Shown here: piece after piece, positions 19,140 through 31,233 of the stretch
Layout of the letters: every line of letters begins with the position of its first letter
How positions within the stretch are numbered: position 1 is the stretch's first letter
NCBI GenBank assembly: GCA_003290165.1
Contig: QNQO01001171.1
Location: 248,001 to 312,000 of the forward strand
DNA: 64,000 nucleotides
Reading direction: 5' to 3'
Source of the DNA: Berberis thunbergii
Taxonomy: Eukaryota > Streptophyta > Magnoliopsida > Ranunculales > Berberidaceae
The notes under the pieces: model-generated
Database searches by the model: none
What the model saw: only the letters and a program-made list of their open reading frames with translations
Told to the model about the DNA's origin: nothing
Translations under genes and position numbers: made by a program

Positions 19140-21800
19140 GGTCCAAAAGAAGAGGAATTGAGGACTCATTATGGGGTGCACAGATTCTAGGTATTTGTAT
19201 AAATGTCTAGCAGAGTGTTTTCAAAACCATCTTGTTAGTCAACACTAACAAGAATAGAGATAATGAATGAATATGGAAATAAGTTAGTGAATTAGATCAG
19301 CCTCGATAACTTATAGTACTATGCTATAAATGTGTAGGACCCCCTTCCCCAAGTTCATAACTTAAGATTGGGAATTTGCATGCTCAATGCCATGAAAGGA
19401 TGGGATTCTTTCAAGACAATTCTGAGATGATATGGGGCAGAAGAGTGGGCTGATTGTTCACATATCAAGCATAGTGGTGAATAGTAATTTAGATAGGTAT
19501 TGACTTGCAAGTTGCAATGCTACTACATAATATATGATAGGGAAAAATGCCCCTTTTTTTCGGTGGCTCGTGAGCACATCCAGAGTGGCTTGGAATCCCA
19601 GTAGGATTACTGGTATTTCTTTGGAGGCTCTCTCCCTTCTTTAGCTTCTTTGGGGGAATAGATACATGGGCATTGATTTTGCTATTTCGAGTTGAAGTGT
19701 TCAGTAGAGAATTTTGGGCCAAAGGTGGCTGATTGCTTGTTCTTAGCAGTTATTGCTGAAATTTGGAGAGCAATTCCAGGATATTTGATGGTAAGAAAAA
19801 CTCTGAAGACTTAAGTGTTTAAGGAAATATAATATATGACTTGGCTGTCAGGAGGAATTAGGGAATGAGTGCTTGTTTAGATTGGGTTGAATAATGCAAT
19901 CTTAATTCTCTGAGTATTTTCTTTTTGTAGTCATTTTAAGTTTCTCACTATTTTTTGTAATTTTTGTATATGAAACTTAATCATATTTAATTCTCTTAAA
20001 TGATAAACTAGAATTTAGGAATCGGAATACCTGCTTAGAACTGACTACAGCATAAATAAAAGGTTCTGGTATGGTTAGTATGAGAACTGGTGGGAACAGG
20101 GGCCGTCCCATTGATACTCCCAGGCCCATAGTACAATACATGTAGATTTCCTTTAAGTCAATCAAAGAGTTCAAACTTTAGAGAGGAAGAGAGATAGCTT
20201 GCCAGGGCGAATGAATGATGGGCTTCAATTGTTGCTCCTCTTCAGCTAACCCATTTCTCTGTATCATTTAGAGAATCTCCAATGGGCTAACTCAAAAACC
20301 AAATATGACTTTTGTTTGAGCTTTGAGGATGGATTTTCATGCTCCAAAGAAAAGCCTAAAGCTCAATGGGTTTGAGGTTTGCCCAAACAGTTGCCAGAAT
20401 AAGGGTATGGGCTGGTTGGATTTGGGTTGAGTCGAGCACGCAAAATAGTTAAGTGTGTGTTTGTTTAGTGCCAAATTAAGTGTTTAGATAGAAAGAGTTT
20501 CTTCTTAAAAAAGAGACTCAAACATTAGAATCTAAGGCTCCCCTTAGGGACCAAGATTCAGCTCCAGTTAAGGAGAGGCAGAGCAGTGGTTGATAGTCTT
20601 CCACACGCAGGACTGTTCTGCATGCCTAGCCAATGGTTATTGCTCTGAAAATAACTTTTTGACTTTTTTTATTCCAGACTTTATTGAATGGCCCATTGAA
20701 GTACACCTACCCTCAACCTCGTGCTTGAAATAAATGACCACCTTTGTTCTTAACCTGAGAATCCATATGAAACTTCTAAAAACTGTGAATGCAGAATAAT
20801 AAATCATCAAAATTTAATCTTTTGGTCAGAAAATCTGTAAGCTCGTCAACAGTGCAATTAACTATAATGCTAATTGGCTAAAACATGAAATTGAGAATAA
20901 GAAGAAGATTTATTAACACACGATTATGAATCAATTACCTAACAACAATCGTTATGGGTAAAGAAAAAGATATTATAGGCGACTTTACTAAGTTGCCTTG
21001 AAATTTTAATCCTCTGCATTAATTCCAACAACGGCACCCCATGATTTGTGAGATCTAATTTACGATCATTAATAAGTTGCTCACCATGTCCTAAATCGTT
21101 AAGGATTTTAAGGAAAATATCATCAGGTAAAGTGTCTGGTTGGAACTTCTGAGTAGTGGTCGGCATTGGATTGATCAATTGACAGCATTAATATGACTGA
21201 TAGAAGATGAGGAGTACTAAAGTCCACAACAAGGACGCTATTGTTTGTTTAACAGGTCTGAGCAAGTAAGCATTGAACTCATCCCAACCCATATTCCCAT
21301 TTTTAAAGATTCTGGAAATTCTCTTGAAAATGTCTATATCTTGGTATGTTCCCATATTCCCTTTTTTGAAGATTCTAGAAATTCTCTCTAGTGTATCTAT
21401 GTCTTGATATGTTATTGGAAAAATCTCTCAAAATACTGTAGATAGAGTTTTATTCTTATTATTAAATGCAAATCTAGTACGTATTGGTGATTTTCCCAAC
21501 AATTTTATTATCAACATTAAAAGGGTAGGATAGTATTACAGCCTTTATATTAAGTATTAGGAAATATGATATGTCTTTTGTTCCTAGAGATTAATAAGCT
21601 GCTCATGACATGGCTAATACATTTTCTGTTGGGGATGATTAAAGTTTATCTTGGGATGATTACTTCTCCATGATAATTGATGCCGAGTTTTCCTCAGCCA
21701 TAACGGGGGTGGGTATGGGGACATACAAATGGGGGATCACACTGCAAGGGACAAAATTAAAACTGGGAATTGGGACCCTTATCATTTATAGGAAGGAACC
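19140..21800 (+). repeat. old tandem duplication, unit B
   Basis: Shorter counterpart of 14540-18790 (see unit A for landmarks). A segment at 20640-20900 (AAACTGTGAATGCAG..AATCATCAAAATTT..TCAACAGTG) instead resembles the first intron of the folate-receptor-like gene (61380-61490 and 52040-52110), so unit B also contains a piece of another local duplication. Confidence 0.7.
20939..21242 (-). pseudogene. PMEI-like copy B, inhibitor domain deleted
   Basis: Minus strand. Aligns with both ends of the 17176-16741 gene but not its middle. The signal-peptide region is recognisable (21242-21180, with the ATG degraded), then the sequence jumps to the tail (KFQPDTLPDDIFLKILNDL.. at about 21150-20995). 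The Cys-containing PMEI core is missing. What the tail encodes is not recognised. Confidence 0.6.
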
Positions 21801-22325
21801 GAATAGGACAGTTTTAGAAGATGTGGTGATGGCATCCACTAGGAATTAACTTGAGAGGCGTTGGGCTAATTTCCTCTCACTAATCTCTCATTAGAGAGAT
21901 TTATTGTTATAATTTCTTTCTGTTCCGTCTGAAATATATATGACCTTTTAGATAAAATAAAAAAATCATCCAGTGGTACATAGTTTTTACTTTCAAGTTT
22001 TAGATAGTGTAATACCAGAATATACACGCCACTTCTTTTTATTTTTGTTTTTGAATATGATTTTGGATGATGTCCATTTGATGTTCTGACCATGCTCTAA
22101 AGTTCCAAAGAGGATGAGAGATTGAATACCCCTTTTTAAATAACCCAAGGGACATGTAAAAATTAATGTGCAAACAGAAAACCAATCATATGCGCACAGC
22201 ACACCGCTTAATTGTTGAACCCCTCCAATCATTTTACCAAGTTTTACATTCACATCACTGACAGCATGATTAGAACTTGGGAGTTTTCTCAATTACCATG
22301 ATTATGTTAGTGTAAGCCCATTTTT

Positions 22326-22676
22326 TAGGGTTGAAAACCGAACCGACTTTGGTCGGTTTTAAAATTTTCAAACCGAAACTGAACCGACCATTAACAAAAC
22401 CGATACGAAACCGAACCAACTAAAATCGAAATAAAATCGAACTGACCGACTATTTTAAACATAATATATTATTTATATATAAAATATATATTATTTATTA
22501 TGTATATTTGGTCGGTTCGGTTTGGTCGGTTAAAATCACATAGAAACCGAAAACCGAACGGACCACTTCGGTTTTGAAATTTTTAAAACCGAAACCGATC
22601 TGAACCGAATTTAATGGAGGGTTTGTATTCGGTCGGTTCGGTTTGGTCGGTTTAATCGGTTTTTTGTTCAGCCCTA
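22326..22676. mobile_element. hAT-type MITE (351 bp)
   Basis: Ends TAGGGTTGAAAACCG and inverted TAGGGCTGAACAAAA. The 8-bp target duplication CCATTTTT lies at 22318-22325 and 22677-22684. The interior has the same CCGAACCGAC-rich self-complementary body as 15564-15972. Confidence 0.88.
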
Positions 22677-22684
22677 CCATTTTT

Positions 22685-23672
22685 AACCTTCTTCTTTGAT
22701 TCTTCTTCTACTTGCAAACTTGATCTGTAGAATATTGCAGGGTTTGTATTTTTTTTTATTTTTTGGTAGAGTAATGGAGGTGAAAAGGGTTTAAGAGAAT
22801 AGGACAAGCCATTTGCGCACTCGTTATTTTTTACAAAGAATTGTTTGTAAGGTTTTAACGAAGAATTTTGAGAACCTCCATTTCACTCAGTTGAAGACTT
22901 GTAGCTGTACGTAAAGGCACTCTTCAGTATAAGGTGATCGTTAATCTTGAATATCCTTTTCTTCATCCTCACAGTATCTTGTCTTCGTCCAATGTTGAGT
23001 CTTGGTATTGTTGGCACTTTGAGACCAAATCGTTCATGTTGTTCTCAGCCTCCCTCAGTGAGCTCATCTCATCGATTCCCTCCCCTGTGTAGCAATGCAA
23101 TAAAGCCTTTCTCCTGAACATAGCAGTGTATATCATTGTATTATTTGTTTAAGAGATGAAGAATTGAGAATTGCTTATGGGATTTGTTTAGGTACATGGC
23201 ATTTTACTTGTTTTATATGTAGTAGAGTCCTAGTCATTCTGAAGTATCTTATTAGTGTTGGTTCTTACCTTCTTACTATGATGTATGAAACACTTATTTT
23301 GCATGTGTAATACATGAAATAAACTTCATGCAAAGGTTAGCAGTTTATGAGAATGCCAAACTGCTTTTGCTGTAGTGGAACTTTTTGCACTATTAATAAG
23401 ATGGTTGTGCATTTTGTAAGTGTTAAGCACAAACCGCAATATATATAGGTTAGACCTTTCACTTTTATGTTTAGTTTTTTCAGTTTTCTCTTACTCCTGT
23501 TTGTGCTGATGTTGTCTCGAAATTTGCACATTAAAAACCTCCAAGTACTCTCTACCAAAGTAAGTGTCAGAGGGCTATAGGATACCACAATTTTCTTATT
23601 GTCATTTGGACAGTTGTGGCTCAACTCTAAATCCATCTCATGTTTTGACAATCACAGGAAATTTGAAGAGAA
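22685..23672. other. intergenic upstream of ataxin-10-like gene
   Basis: Includes a short stretch related to the 38857-39080 repeat (TCTTCTACTTGCAAACTTG..GTAATGGAGGTGAAAAGGG at 22705-22800) and a weak third match to units A/B (23140-23260). The proximal part should hold the original ataxin-10 promoter and 5' leader; no TATA box is convincing. Confidence 0.5.
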
Positions 23673-24452
23673 ATGGAGGATATGCTTTCTCCAGGGGTCA
23701 CTATGATATGAACTGATGTGTTTCTTTGATTCTTTCTTGCAGAATTACCACTCGGCTATAATTTCACTGATCAAGATCAGCTCTGCACTTCAAAAGATTT
23801 GGTTTTGACAATGGAAGAATTACCAAAGAAAGCTATAATCTGATATAGAAAGTTGACAGGCTAATAGTAACAGATAGGAAAGACAGAGATGTAAAGCAAG
23901 GAAGAATTTGTATTGTATTAGGAAGAGTGAATGAGAATACAATGTCAATGTAGTTAGCAATTTAGAGATTGCTAATCCCCAGTGAAGGCTATTCGAGAAG
24001 CCTCAGAACTCCTAGAAAGCTATTGCTCTCTGTACAATGGGTTTACAAAACAATTCAATCAATAATGTTCCCTTCTATCTTATTGGTATTTATATACTGT
24101 TGTCTTCCCAACCCACATTATTTACAATGTTATTTCCCCCTTCTATTTTATTTCGTATTTCTAAAATCAACCATAGCACTTGATGCTCCTCTTTGTATTC
24201 CTCAACATTTCTTAATAGCAGCAATATCAGCCCTCTATTCTGCATAGCACTTCTGAATACAACTTCAGCACTTCCAGCACTTCTGCATAGCATTTCTGAA
24301 TACAGCTTCAGCACTTCCAGCACTTTGCATAGCACTTCTGAACATAGCACTTCTGAATACACTCCCTGCCAACAATATTTCAGCACTGCCAACAAAATTT
24401 CAGCATCTTCAACACTTCTTAATAACATTCCCTGCCAATATCAGCATTTGTA

Positions 24453-25076
24453 TTAATTGCTTTGCACATGTTTCCTCCTAGTGTAAGTAAATCGAATGGG
24501 AGGCCTATCATTACCCCCGCCCCAACAACGCACCTTGTCCGCAAGGTGGAACGAAGGAAACTGCTGATCAAGTAATTCAAAATCTTCCCAAGTCGCCTCA
24601 TACGCAGGCAACTCCTGCCATTTTATTAAAACTTCCATTCTGCCAGAGTCACCCTTAATGGACTGCCTGACATCCAACAACCTTTCAGGTTGTACTATCA
24701 AAACCCCGTCATCAAATAATTGAGAAGGAAGGGTAGATATAACAGAACAGGGGCCATTAGCACGTCGGAGCTGAGATACGTGAAAAACATCATGAATCTG
24801 GGAAGAAGAAGGTAGTGCCAACCGATATGCAACCGAACCTATCTTAGCCAAAACTTCGTAAGGCCCGTAAAATCTGGGAGAGAGCTTTTGATTATGACGC
24901 TGCACCAAAGAACTCTGCCGATAAGGCCTGATTTTTAGAAATACTCGATCTCCAACCTCAAAAACCTCTTCACGCCTAGATGTATCAGCAAATCTTTTCA
25001 TGCGTTGCTGAGCGAGCAAAAGATTTTCCCGTAGACATGCTAAGACACTATCTCTGGCTGAAAGCATCTGATCCAC
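24453..25076 (-). CDS. integrase C-terminus and chromodomain of the chromovirus
   Basis: Frame-shifted continuation: SARDSVLACLRENLLLAQQRM, then EVGDRVFLKIRPYRQSS (integrase C-terminal GPY/F-type region) and a C-terminal chromodomain (VLIKWQELPAYEATWEDFEL). The frame then runs through the polypurine tract into the 3' LTR. The chromodomain places the element among chromoviruses, which in known cases target particular chromatin. Confidence 0.88.
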   Translation of the reverse strand: MDQMLSARDSVLACLRENLLLAQQRMKRFADTSRREEVFEVGDRVFLKIRPYRQSSLVQRHNQKLSPRFYGPYEVLAKIGSVAYRLALPSSSQIHDVFHVSQLRRANGPCSVISTLPSQLFDDGVLIVQPERLLDVRQSIKGDSGRMEVLIKWQELPAYEATWEDFELLDQQFPSFHLADKVRCWGGGNDRPPIRFTYTRRKHVQSN

Positions 25077-26407
25077 AGAAGAGACAACCGTACTGCCGAT
25101 TGATAACGCAACAATGCAGGCGGATCTAGATACACAATTTTGAAAGGCGTATAACCCGTGGCTGAGTGATGAGATGTGTTATACCAATATTCTGCCCAAG
25201 GAAGCCAAGTAGACCATAATCTGGGTTTCGCCGATGTGAAACATCTCAAATAGGTCTCCAAACATCGATTGATCACCTCCGACTGACCGTCAGTTTGTGG
25301 ATGATAGGCCGTACTATGTTTTAAGTGCGTACCTTGTATCCGGAACAATTCACTCCAAAAATTGCTAAGGAAGACGCGATCTCGATCCGAAATGATGGAA
25401 ATAGGCACACCATGAAGTCTGACGATCTCCTTACAAAATATTTCATCCACTCCCTTGGCGGTAAATGGATGTTTCAAACCAATGAAATGCGCGTACTTAC
25501 TGAGTCGGTCCACCACCACCAATATGGTGTCCATCCTGCCCGAAATTGGTAAGCCTTCTATAAAATCCATTGCAAGCTCATCCCATATTTGTGTAGGAAG
25601 TGGAATTAGCTGAAGCAGACCCGCGGGACTGATGGCCATGGATTTATTGCGTTGATACACTTCACATTCTCTAACCAATTTCCTGATGGCTGATTTCATC
25701 CCCACCCAGTAAACTTCTTTAGCAATGCGCTGGAAAGTTTTAGTTTCCCCGGAATGACCCCCCACAGAAGAAGAATGAAACTCATGAAAGAGGGTGGGAA
25801 TGAGAGAAGAATGAGGAGAGATCACTAACCTGTTCTTATAATGCAATAAGTCATTAATAATGGCAAATCCAGGACGACCCAACCCCTCCAATACTGACTG
25901 CTTGATCTCTGTAAATGAAGAATCAGCTTCAATTTCAGACTTTAACACTGTCCAATCCCGCCAAGTAGGTAAACTCATGTGAGAACAGGTAGGAGGTAGA
26001 GATATTCTGGACAACGCATCCGCCGCTTTATTCGAGGCTCCAACTTTATACTGAATTTCGAACTGATAGCCTAAAAGCTTACTCACCCATCGTTGGTATT
26101 CTGGTCCAATCACCCGTTGCTCCATCAAAAATTTTAAGCTTTTCTGATCCGTGCGGATGATGAATTTACGGCCTAGCAGATAGGCGCGCCACTTCGTCAC
26201 TGACAAGACAATCGCCATGAGTTCCCGCTCATATATGGGTTTAAGTCTTGCCCGCGAACCCAAAACCTGACTGAAAAATGCTATCGGACGGTTCAACTGC
26301 ATCAACACTGCTCCCACTACAAATCCCGACGCATCGGTCTCCACAACAAATTCTTCGGAAAAATCCGGCATTGCTAACACTGGTGCCTCCGTCGTGATGC
26401 GCTTCAA
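25040..26407 (-). CDS. RNase H-integrase part of the chromovirus polyprotein
   Basis: Directly continues the previous frame after its TAG. RNase H starts VVETDASGFVVGAVL. The integrase has the H2C2-type zinc region (GGHSGETKTFQR..VRECEVYQRNK) and core residues in LAMDFIEGLP, IISDRDRVF and AYHPQTDGQSEVINR. A one-base shift at about 25096 ends the frame early (..RCFQPEIVS*) and moves the rest to the overlapping frame 25076-24453. Confidence 0.92.
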   Translation of the reverse strand: MKRITTEAPVLAMPDFSEEFVVETDASGFVVGAVLMQLNRPIAFFSQVLGSRARLKPIYERELMAIVLSVTKWRAYLLGRKFIIRTDQKSLKFLMEQRVIGPEYQRWVSKLLGYQFEIQYKVGASNKAADALSRISLPPTCSHMSLPTWRDWTVLKSEIEADSSFTEIKQSVLEGLGRPGFAIINDLLHYKNRLVISPHSSLIPTLFHEFHSSSVGGHSGETKTFQRIAKEVYWVGMKSAIRKLVRECEVYQRNKSMAISPAGLLQLIPLPTQIWDELAMDFIEGLPISGRMDTILVVVDRLSKYAHFIGLKHPFTAKGVDEIFCKEIVRLHGVPISIISDRDRVFLSNFWSELFRIQGTHLKHSTAYHPQTDGQSEVINRCLETYLRCFTSAKPRLWSTWLPWAEYWYNTSHHSATGYTPFKIVYLDPPALLRYQSAVRLSLLWIRCFQPEIVS

Positions 26408-28951
26408 CTATTGGAACGCTAACTCGGCTTCCGCATTCCAAGCAAAACTATCTCTTTTCAATTGAGAAGTCAAAGGCCACGCAACTTGACTATATTCCCT
26501 AATGAACTTACGGTAGTACCCCGTGAGACCCAAAAATCCTCTTAATTCCGTAATATTCCTGGGTGAAGGCCATGCCAACATCGCTTGACTTTTAAATTGG
26601 TCGACAGAAACCCCATCCGCAGATATTATATGTCCCAAATAACTGAGCTTCAAACTACCAAACTCGCACTTTTTTCGATTTGCATACAATTGTTGTGCTT
26701 GTAATATCTCCAGTACCACTTCAAGATGCTGAATGTGTTCCTCGACCCCCTTACTGTATACCAAAATATCATCAAAAAATACCAATACAAACTTACGGAG
26801 ATAAGGGCGAAAGATCGAATTCATTAGAGCCTGAAATGTCGCAGGAGCGTTCGTGAGTCCGAATGGCATCACCAAAAACTCATAATGCCCCTCATGAGTT
26901 CTGAAAGCAGTCTTTGATTCCTCCCCTTCTCTTAATCGAATCTGGTGATAACCTGACTTAAGGTCTAATTTCGAAAATATCACTGATCCATGAAGTTCAT
27001 CTAACAATTCTTCAATAATCGGAATAGGAAACCTATCAGGTACCGTTTGCTTGTTGAGAGCTCGGTAATCCACGCAAAAACGCCATCCTCCATCCTTCTT
27101 CTTGACCAACAAAACAGGACTTGAAAAAGGGCTCACACTGGGTCGCACGATTCCTGATTCTAGCATCTCATCAATCAACTTCTTTATTTCATTTTTCTGA
27201 CTTTGAGGGTAGCGATATGGTCGGACATTCACCAGATTGGAACCTTCCTTCAATGTAATGGCGTGTTCAAAACCTCGACGGGGAGGTAATCCAGATGGAA
27301 ATTGAAAAACTGTAGCATACTTGTGCAACACCTCTGATAATCCTTCAGGCATCTCTGAACTATCTTTAGATGAAGAATGATTCTCTCCAGATCCCTCCAA
27401 ACTGCCCAACTCAACCAGAAAACCGTGACCCTCTTGTTTCATATCCCTCATCATAGTTTTTAAGGATACCAGACTACGACCCAAAGTCGGATTCCCTTTG
27501 AGAGTAATGGTTTCTAAACCAGCCCTGAATCGAAGGATTTGATCTTTCCAATTTATAGAAGTCGTCCCCAATGTCTCCAACCATTGTATACCTAAAATCA
27601 CATCCGAGCTTCCCAACACCAAAGGAAGAAAATCTTCTACAATTTCCACTCCTTGTAACATCAGTTGTACCCCTTTACATACACCACTTCCCTGAACCGA
27701 ATCCCCTGATCCCATTGTGACGCTGTAAACCCCCGTCGCCGTAACAGGTAGCTTCACCTTATCCACTAACTTTTGCGAAATGAAGTTATGTGTTGCTCCA
27801 CTATCAACCAACACCACCACTGTCTGACCTTCAATTTCTCCTTCAATCTTCATGGTGTTTGGATTGGTCAGCCCCATGACTGAACTGAGTGAAACCTCGA
27901 TAATCTGATTCATCTCAGCCGCCGCAACCTCTGTATGTTCATCATCTTGTAGATCCTTTTCTTCATCCTCTTCACTATCAGCTTGAGCAATAAGAACACT
28001 CACCTCTTTTCGCTTACACACATGACCCGGCGAATACTTCTCATCACACTTAAAACATAGTCCCCTCGCCCTCTTTTCTTGATATTCTGCATTTGAAATT
28101 CGACGAGTTTCCTTCCTTTCGCCTCCATTTCTCTCGTACTCTCTGTAAGGTTGTGAATAGGGTTGAGATCTGAATGGTTTGTGTGAAAACTCTCTGGAAG
28201 AGTTTTGTTGTGGATGACCTGCTGAACTGGTTATAAAAGCCTTTGGGCCAGTATTGGGCCGGTTAATAAACCCTTGAAAACCAGATTTAGCAAAACCCAT
28301 AACCCTTTGTTTTTCTTCGACCCTTTGGGCAATATCCATGGCCCGACCCAGATTTACTGGATCAAGCATTCTCACCTCAGCTCTAATGGAAGGTTTCAAA
28401 CCGTTTATGAACTTGCTGAGGAAGACTTCCTCTGTGACAGTCTCTAATGGTGCAGCCAGTGATACAAACTCTCGACGATACTCCACTACCGATCCTTCTT
28501 GTCTAAGGGCAAGAAATTGTTCGCAAAGTGACCCTTCTTGCATCGATCGAAATTGTTTCAACAATAAACCCTTCAATTCCCCCCAACAAAAAATTGGCCT
28601 TCTTTTATTCTCCCATTGATACCACAACAAGGCATCACCTTCAAAAGAAATTATCGCAGCTTCCATTTTCTCTTCATTGTTGTATCTCTGTAAAGAGAAA
28701 AATCTTTCAGCCTTTAGAATCCATCCATTTGGGTTTGATCCTTCAAAGGTAGGCATCTCTAACCTTCTAGATCTCCTTTCATATGAATAACCCGGAGAAG
28801 AAGAAACTCCTCCTGCTTCGTTCAAGCTTTGTGCTTCCACATTTGTTGGATGCATCTGATCCTTCTCTGCTGTGGAGACTGGTTTTAGGTTTTCTTGATG
28901 AGTTTTCATCATCTTGAGTATTTCTTGAACATCTCCTCTCAAAGATTCCAC
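26408..28951 (-). CDS. gag-protease-RT part of the chromovirus polyprotein
   Basis: 847 codons on the minus strand. Gag core with LKAERFFSLQRY and FEGDALLWYQW, then a zinc knuckle (CFKCDEKYSPGHVC), retroviral aspartic protease (VVVLVDSGATHNFIS) and reverse transcriptase with VDYRALNK and active site FFDDILVYS. The frame is open upstream of 28951, but a clear gag start codon is not visible. It ends at an in-frame TAG (26408-26410) just before RNase H; the next frame continues directly, so this is one nonsense change and not a natural domain boundary. Confidence 0.93.
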   Translation of the reverse strand: MESLRGDVQEILKMMKTHQENLKPVSTAEKDQMHPTNVEAQSLNEAGGVSSSPGYSYERRSRRLEMPTFEGSNPNGWILKAERFFSLQRYNNEEKMEAAIISFEGDALLWYQWENKRRPIFCWGELKGLLLKQFRSMQEGSLCEQFLALRQEGSVVEYRREFVSLAAPLETVTEEVFLSKFINGLKPSIRAEVRMLDPVNLGRAMDIAQRVEEKQRVMGFAKSGFQGFINRPNTGPKAFITSSAGHPQQNSSREFSHKPFRSQPYSQPYREYERNGGERKETRRISNAEYQEKRARGLCFKCDEKYSPGHVCKRKEVSVLIAQADSEEDEEKDLQDDEHTEVAAAEMNQIIEVSLSSVMGLTNPNTMKIEGEIEGQTVVVLVDSGATHNFISQKLVDKVKLPVTATGVYSVTMGSGDSVQGSGVCKGVQLMLQGVEIVEDFLPLVLGSSDVILGIQWLETLGTTSINWKDQILRFRAGLETITLKGNPTLGRSLVSLKTMMRDMKQEGHGFLVELGSLEGSGENHSSSKDSSEMPEGLSEVLHKYATVFQFPSGLPPRRGFEHAITLKEGSNLVNVRPYRYPQSQKNEIKKLIDEMLESGIVRPSVSPFSSPVLLVKKKDGGWRFCVDYRALNKQTVPDRFPIPIIEELLDELHGSVIFSKLDLKSGYHQIRLREGEESKTAFRTHEGHYEFLVMPFGLTNAPATFQALMNSIFRPYLRKFVLVFFDDILVYSKGVEEHIQHLEVVLEILQAQQLYANRKKCEFGSLKLSYLGHIISADGVSVDQFKSQAMLAWPSPRNITELRGFLGLTGYYRKFIREYSQVAWPLTSQLKRDSFAWNAEAELAFQ

Positions 28952-31233
28952 TTGTTCTTGAACCTTAACTATACTTTCTTCTATAGCTTCAAACCTTGCC
29001 AGCCATATTCAATCAAGATCGAATGCTCTGATACCAATTGATATGAACTGATGTGTTTCTTTGATTTTTTCTTGCAGAATTACCACTCGGCTATAATTTC
29101 ACTGATCAAGATCAGCTCTGTACTTCAAAAGATTTGGTTTTGACAATGGAAGAATTACCAAAGAAAGCTATAATCTGATATAGAAAGTTGACAGGCTAAT
29201 AGTAACAGATATGAAAGACAGAGATGTAAAGCAAGGAAGAATTTGTATTGTATTAGGAAGAGTGAATGAGAATACAATGTCAATGTAGTTAGCAATTTAG
29301 AGATTGCTAATCCCCAGTGAAGGCTATTCGAGAAGTCTCAGAACTCCTAGAAAGCTATTGCTCTCTGTACAATGGGTTTACAAAACAATTCAATCAATAA
29401 TGTTCCCTTCTATCTTATTGGTATTTATATACTGTTGTCTTCCCAACCCACTTTATTTACAATGCCGTTTCCCCTTCTATTTTATTTCGTATTTCTAAAA
29501 TCAACCATAGCACTTGATGCTCCTCTTTGTATTCCTCAGCATTTCTTAATAGCAGCAATATCAGCCATCTATTCTGCATAGCACTTCTGAATACAACTTC
29601 AGCACTTCTGCATAGCATTTCTGAATACAGCTTCAGCACTTCCAGCACTTTGCATAGCACTTCTGAACATAGCACTTCTGAATACACTCCCCGCCAACAA
29701 TATTTCAGCACTGCCAACAAAATTTCAGCATCTTCAACACTTCTTAATAACATTCCCTGCCAATATCAGCATTTGTATTAATTGCTTTGCACATGTTTCC
29801 TCCTAGTGTAAGTAAATCGAATGGGAGGCCTATCACACTATACCGGAAGATTTCCTTAAACAGTTTCTCAACCTGACAAACTCTTCAACCTTAGCTGAAT
29901 CATTAGAATGCCTTGTAGCAACTTCTAAAACTGAACACGGTCGGTCAGAGCTAGCTTCAAAGAACATGCTCCCTACTGTCCTAGACCTCATAAAATCTCT
30001 CCTAAATCCTACAACTCATCACCTTTCTCTTGTTGTCTTTAAAACTTCTTAGAAATCTCTGTGCTGGAGAAATATTGAACCAGACTTCATTCATTAAAGA
30101 AAAGGGACCAGAGATCATCTCAGTTGCTTTGAAAATAGTGTGTTCCGAGCCAAATGTGTTTTATTCCATTGTTCAAATAGGGTTGCAGCTTCTTGGAAAT
30201 GTTTCTTTGGCAGGAGAAGAACATCAAAGAGTGATATGGGCCTGTTTTTTTTCCAATTCGGTTTTCAGAAACAGCAAGAGTTCAGAGGGTGGAGACTTGT
30301 GACCTTTTGTGTATGATTATGTTTACTTGTAGCGAAAGCAATGAACGATTTACAGAGCTTTGCAGGATTCATGGGCTAACTGTTGTTGCTGAAATAATCA
30401 GGACTGCTTCAACAGGTAAATTGTGTGTACGTGTCTGACGAATGGTACTAATGGTTCATATTAACATTTCTTTGATGATTTTTTGTTGAATTCCTTACAG
30501 TTGGGAGTGGAGAAGGTTGGATGGATTTACTTCTATCGAAAATCTGCTTTGAGGCATCCTACTGTCCTCCATTGTTCAATCTGCTAAGCTCAGATGGTGA
30601 TACTGTCATTGGCGATGATTTTGAATCTTTCACAGCAGAGCAACCATTTCTATTAAGTGTCCTCTCAGAGATCTTAAACCAACAAATTAGCCAAATTACT
30701 GTACCCAGTGACTTCATACTGTTTATTTTCAGGGTTTTAAAGAGAGGTCTCGCGCGTGTCTTGCCACTCTTCAAGAAGCAGTTCTGGTCTTCCAACCGGT
30801 GTCCCTGCAATCGATATTCTGGGATACTCAATCACCATCTTGAGAGATGTTTGTGCTGATGATGATTCAAGAAGGTCCAAGACCGAAGGTTCGACAAATG
30901 TTGTCGATTCCCTTGTATCGTTAGGACTTATTGACCTGCTATTGAATACCCTTCGTCACCTTGAAGCCCCTGAAATAATCAGGAAATCCGTTTCAAGAAG
31001 TGAGAACCAAAATGAAGCTCCCATGTCGTTGAAGGCATGTCGATACAAAGGCTGTCGGAGAGACATTGTTGCTGTCATTGCTAACTGTTTGTATCACAGG
31101 AAGCATGCACAAGATGAAGTTAGACAGAGGAATGGAATTCTTCTATTAATGCAACGTGTTACTGACGAACATAATCCGTTCTTGAGGGAGTGGGGGCTAT
31201 GGTCAATGAGGAATCTGCTTGAAGGAAATGAAG

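Larger units (their letters stand above)
23704..29835 (-). mobile_element. Ty3/gypsy chromovirus, near-intact, with both LTRs
   Basis: A 6,132-bp element on the minus strand. 5' LTR 29039-29835 (797 bp) and 3' LTR 23704-24510 (807 bp); on the plus strand both run TGATATGAACTG..GGCCTATCA. The target duplication is CACTA (23699-23703 and 29836-29840). The primer-binding site TGGTATCAGAGC (minus strand, 29036-29025) and a G-rich tract beside the 3' LTR (24511-24523) are in place. LTRs carry a short-unit repeat around GCATAGCACTTCTGAATACA with small copy-number changes. Coding defects are few (one stop, one frameshift), so insertion was recent. It interrupts codon 11 of the ataxin-10-like gene. 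Confidence 0.97.
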
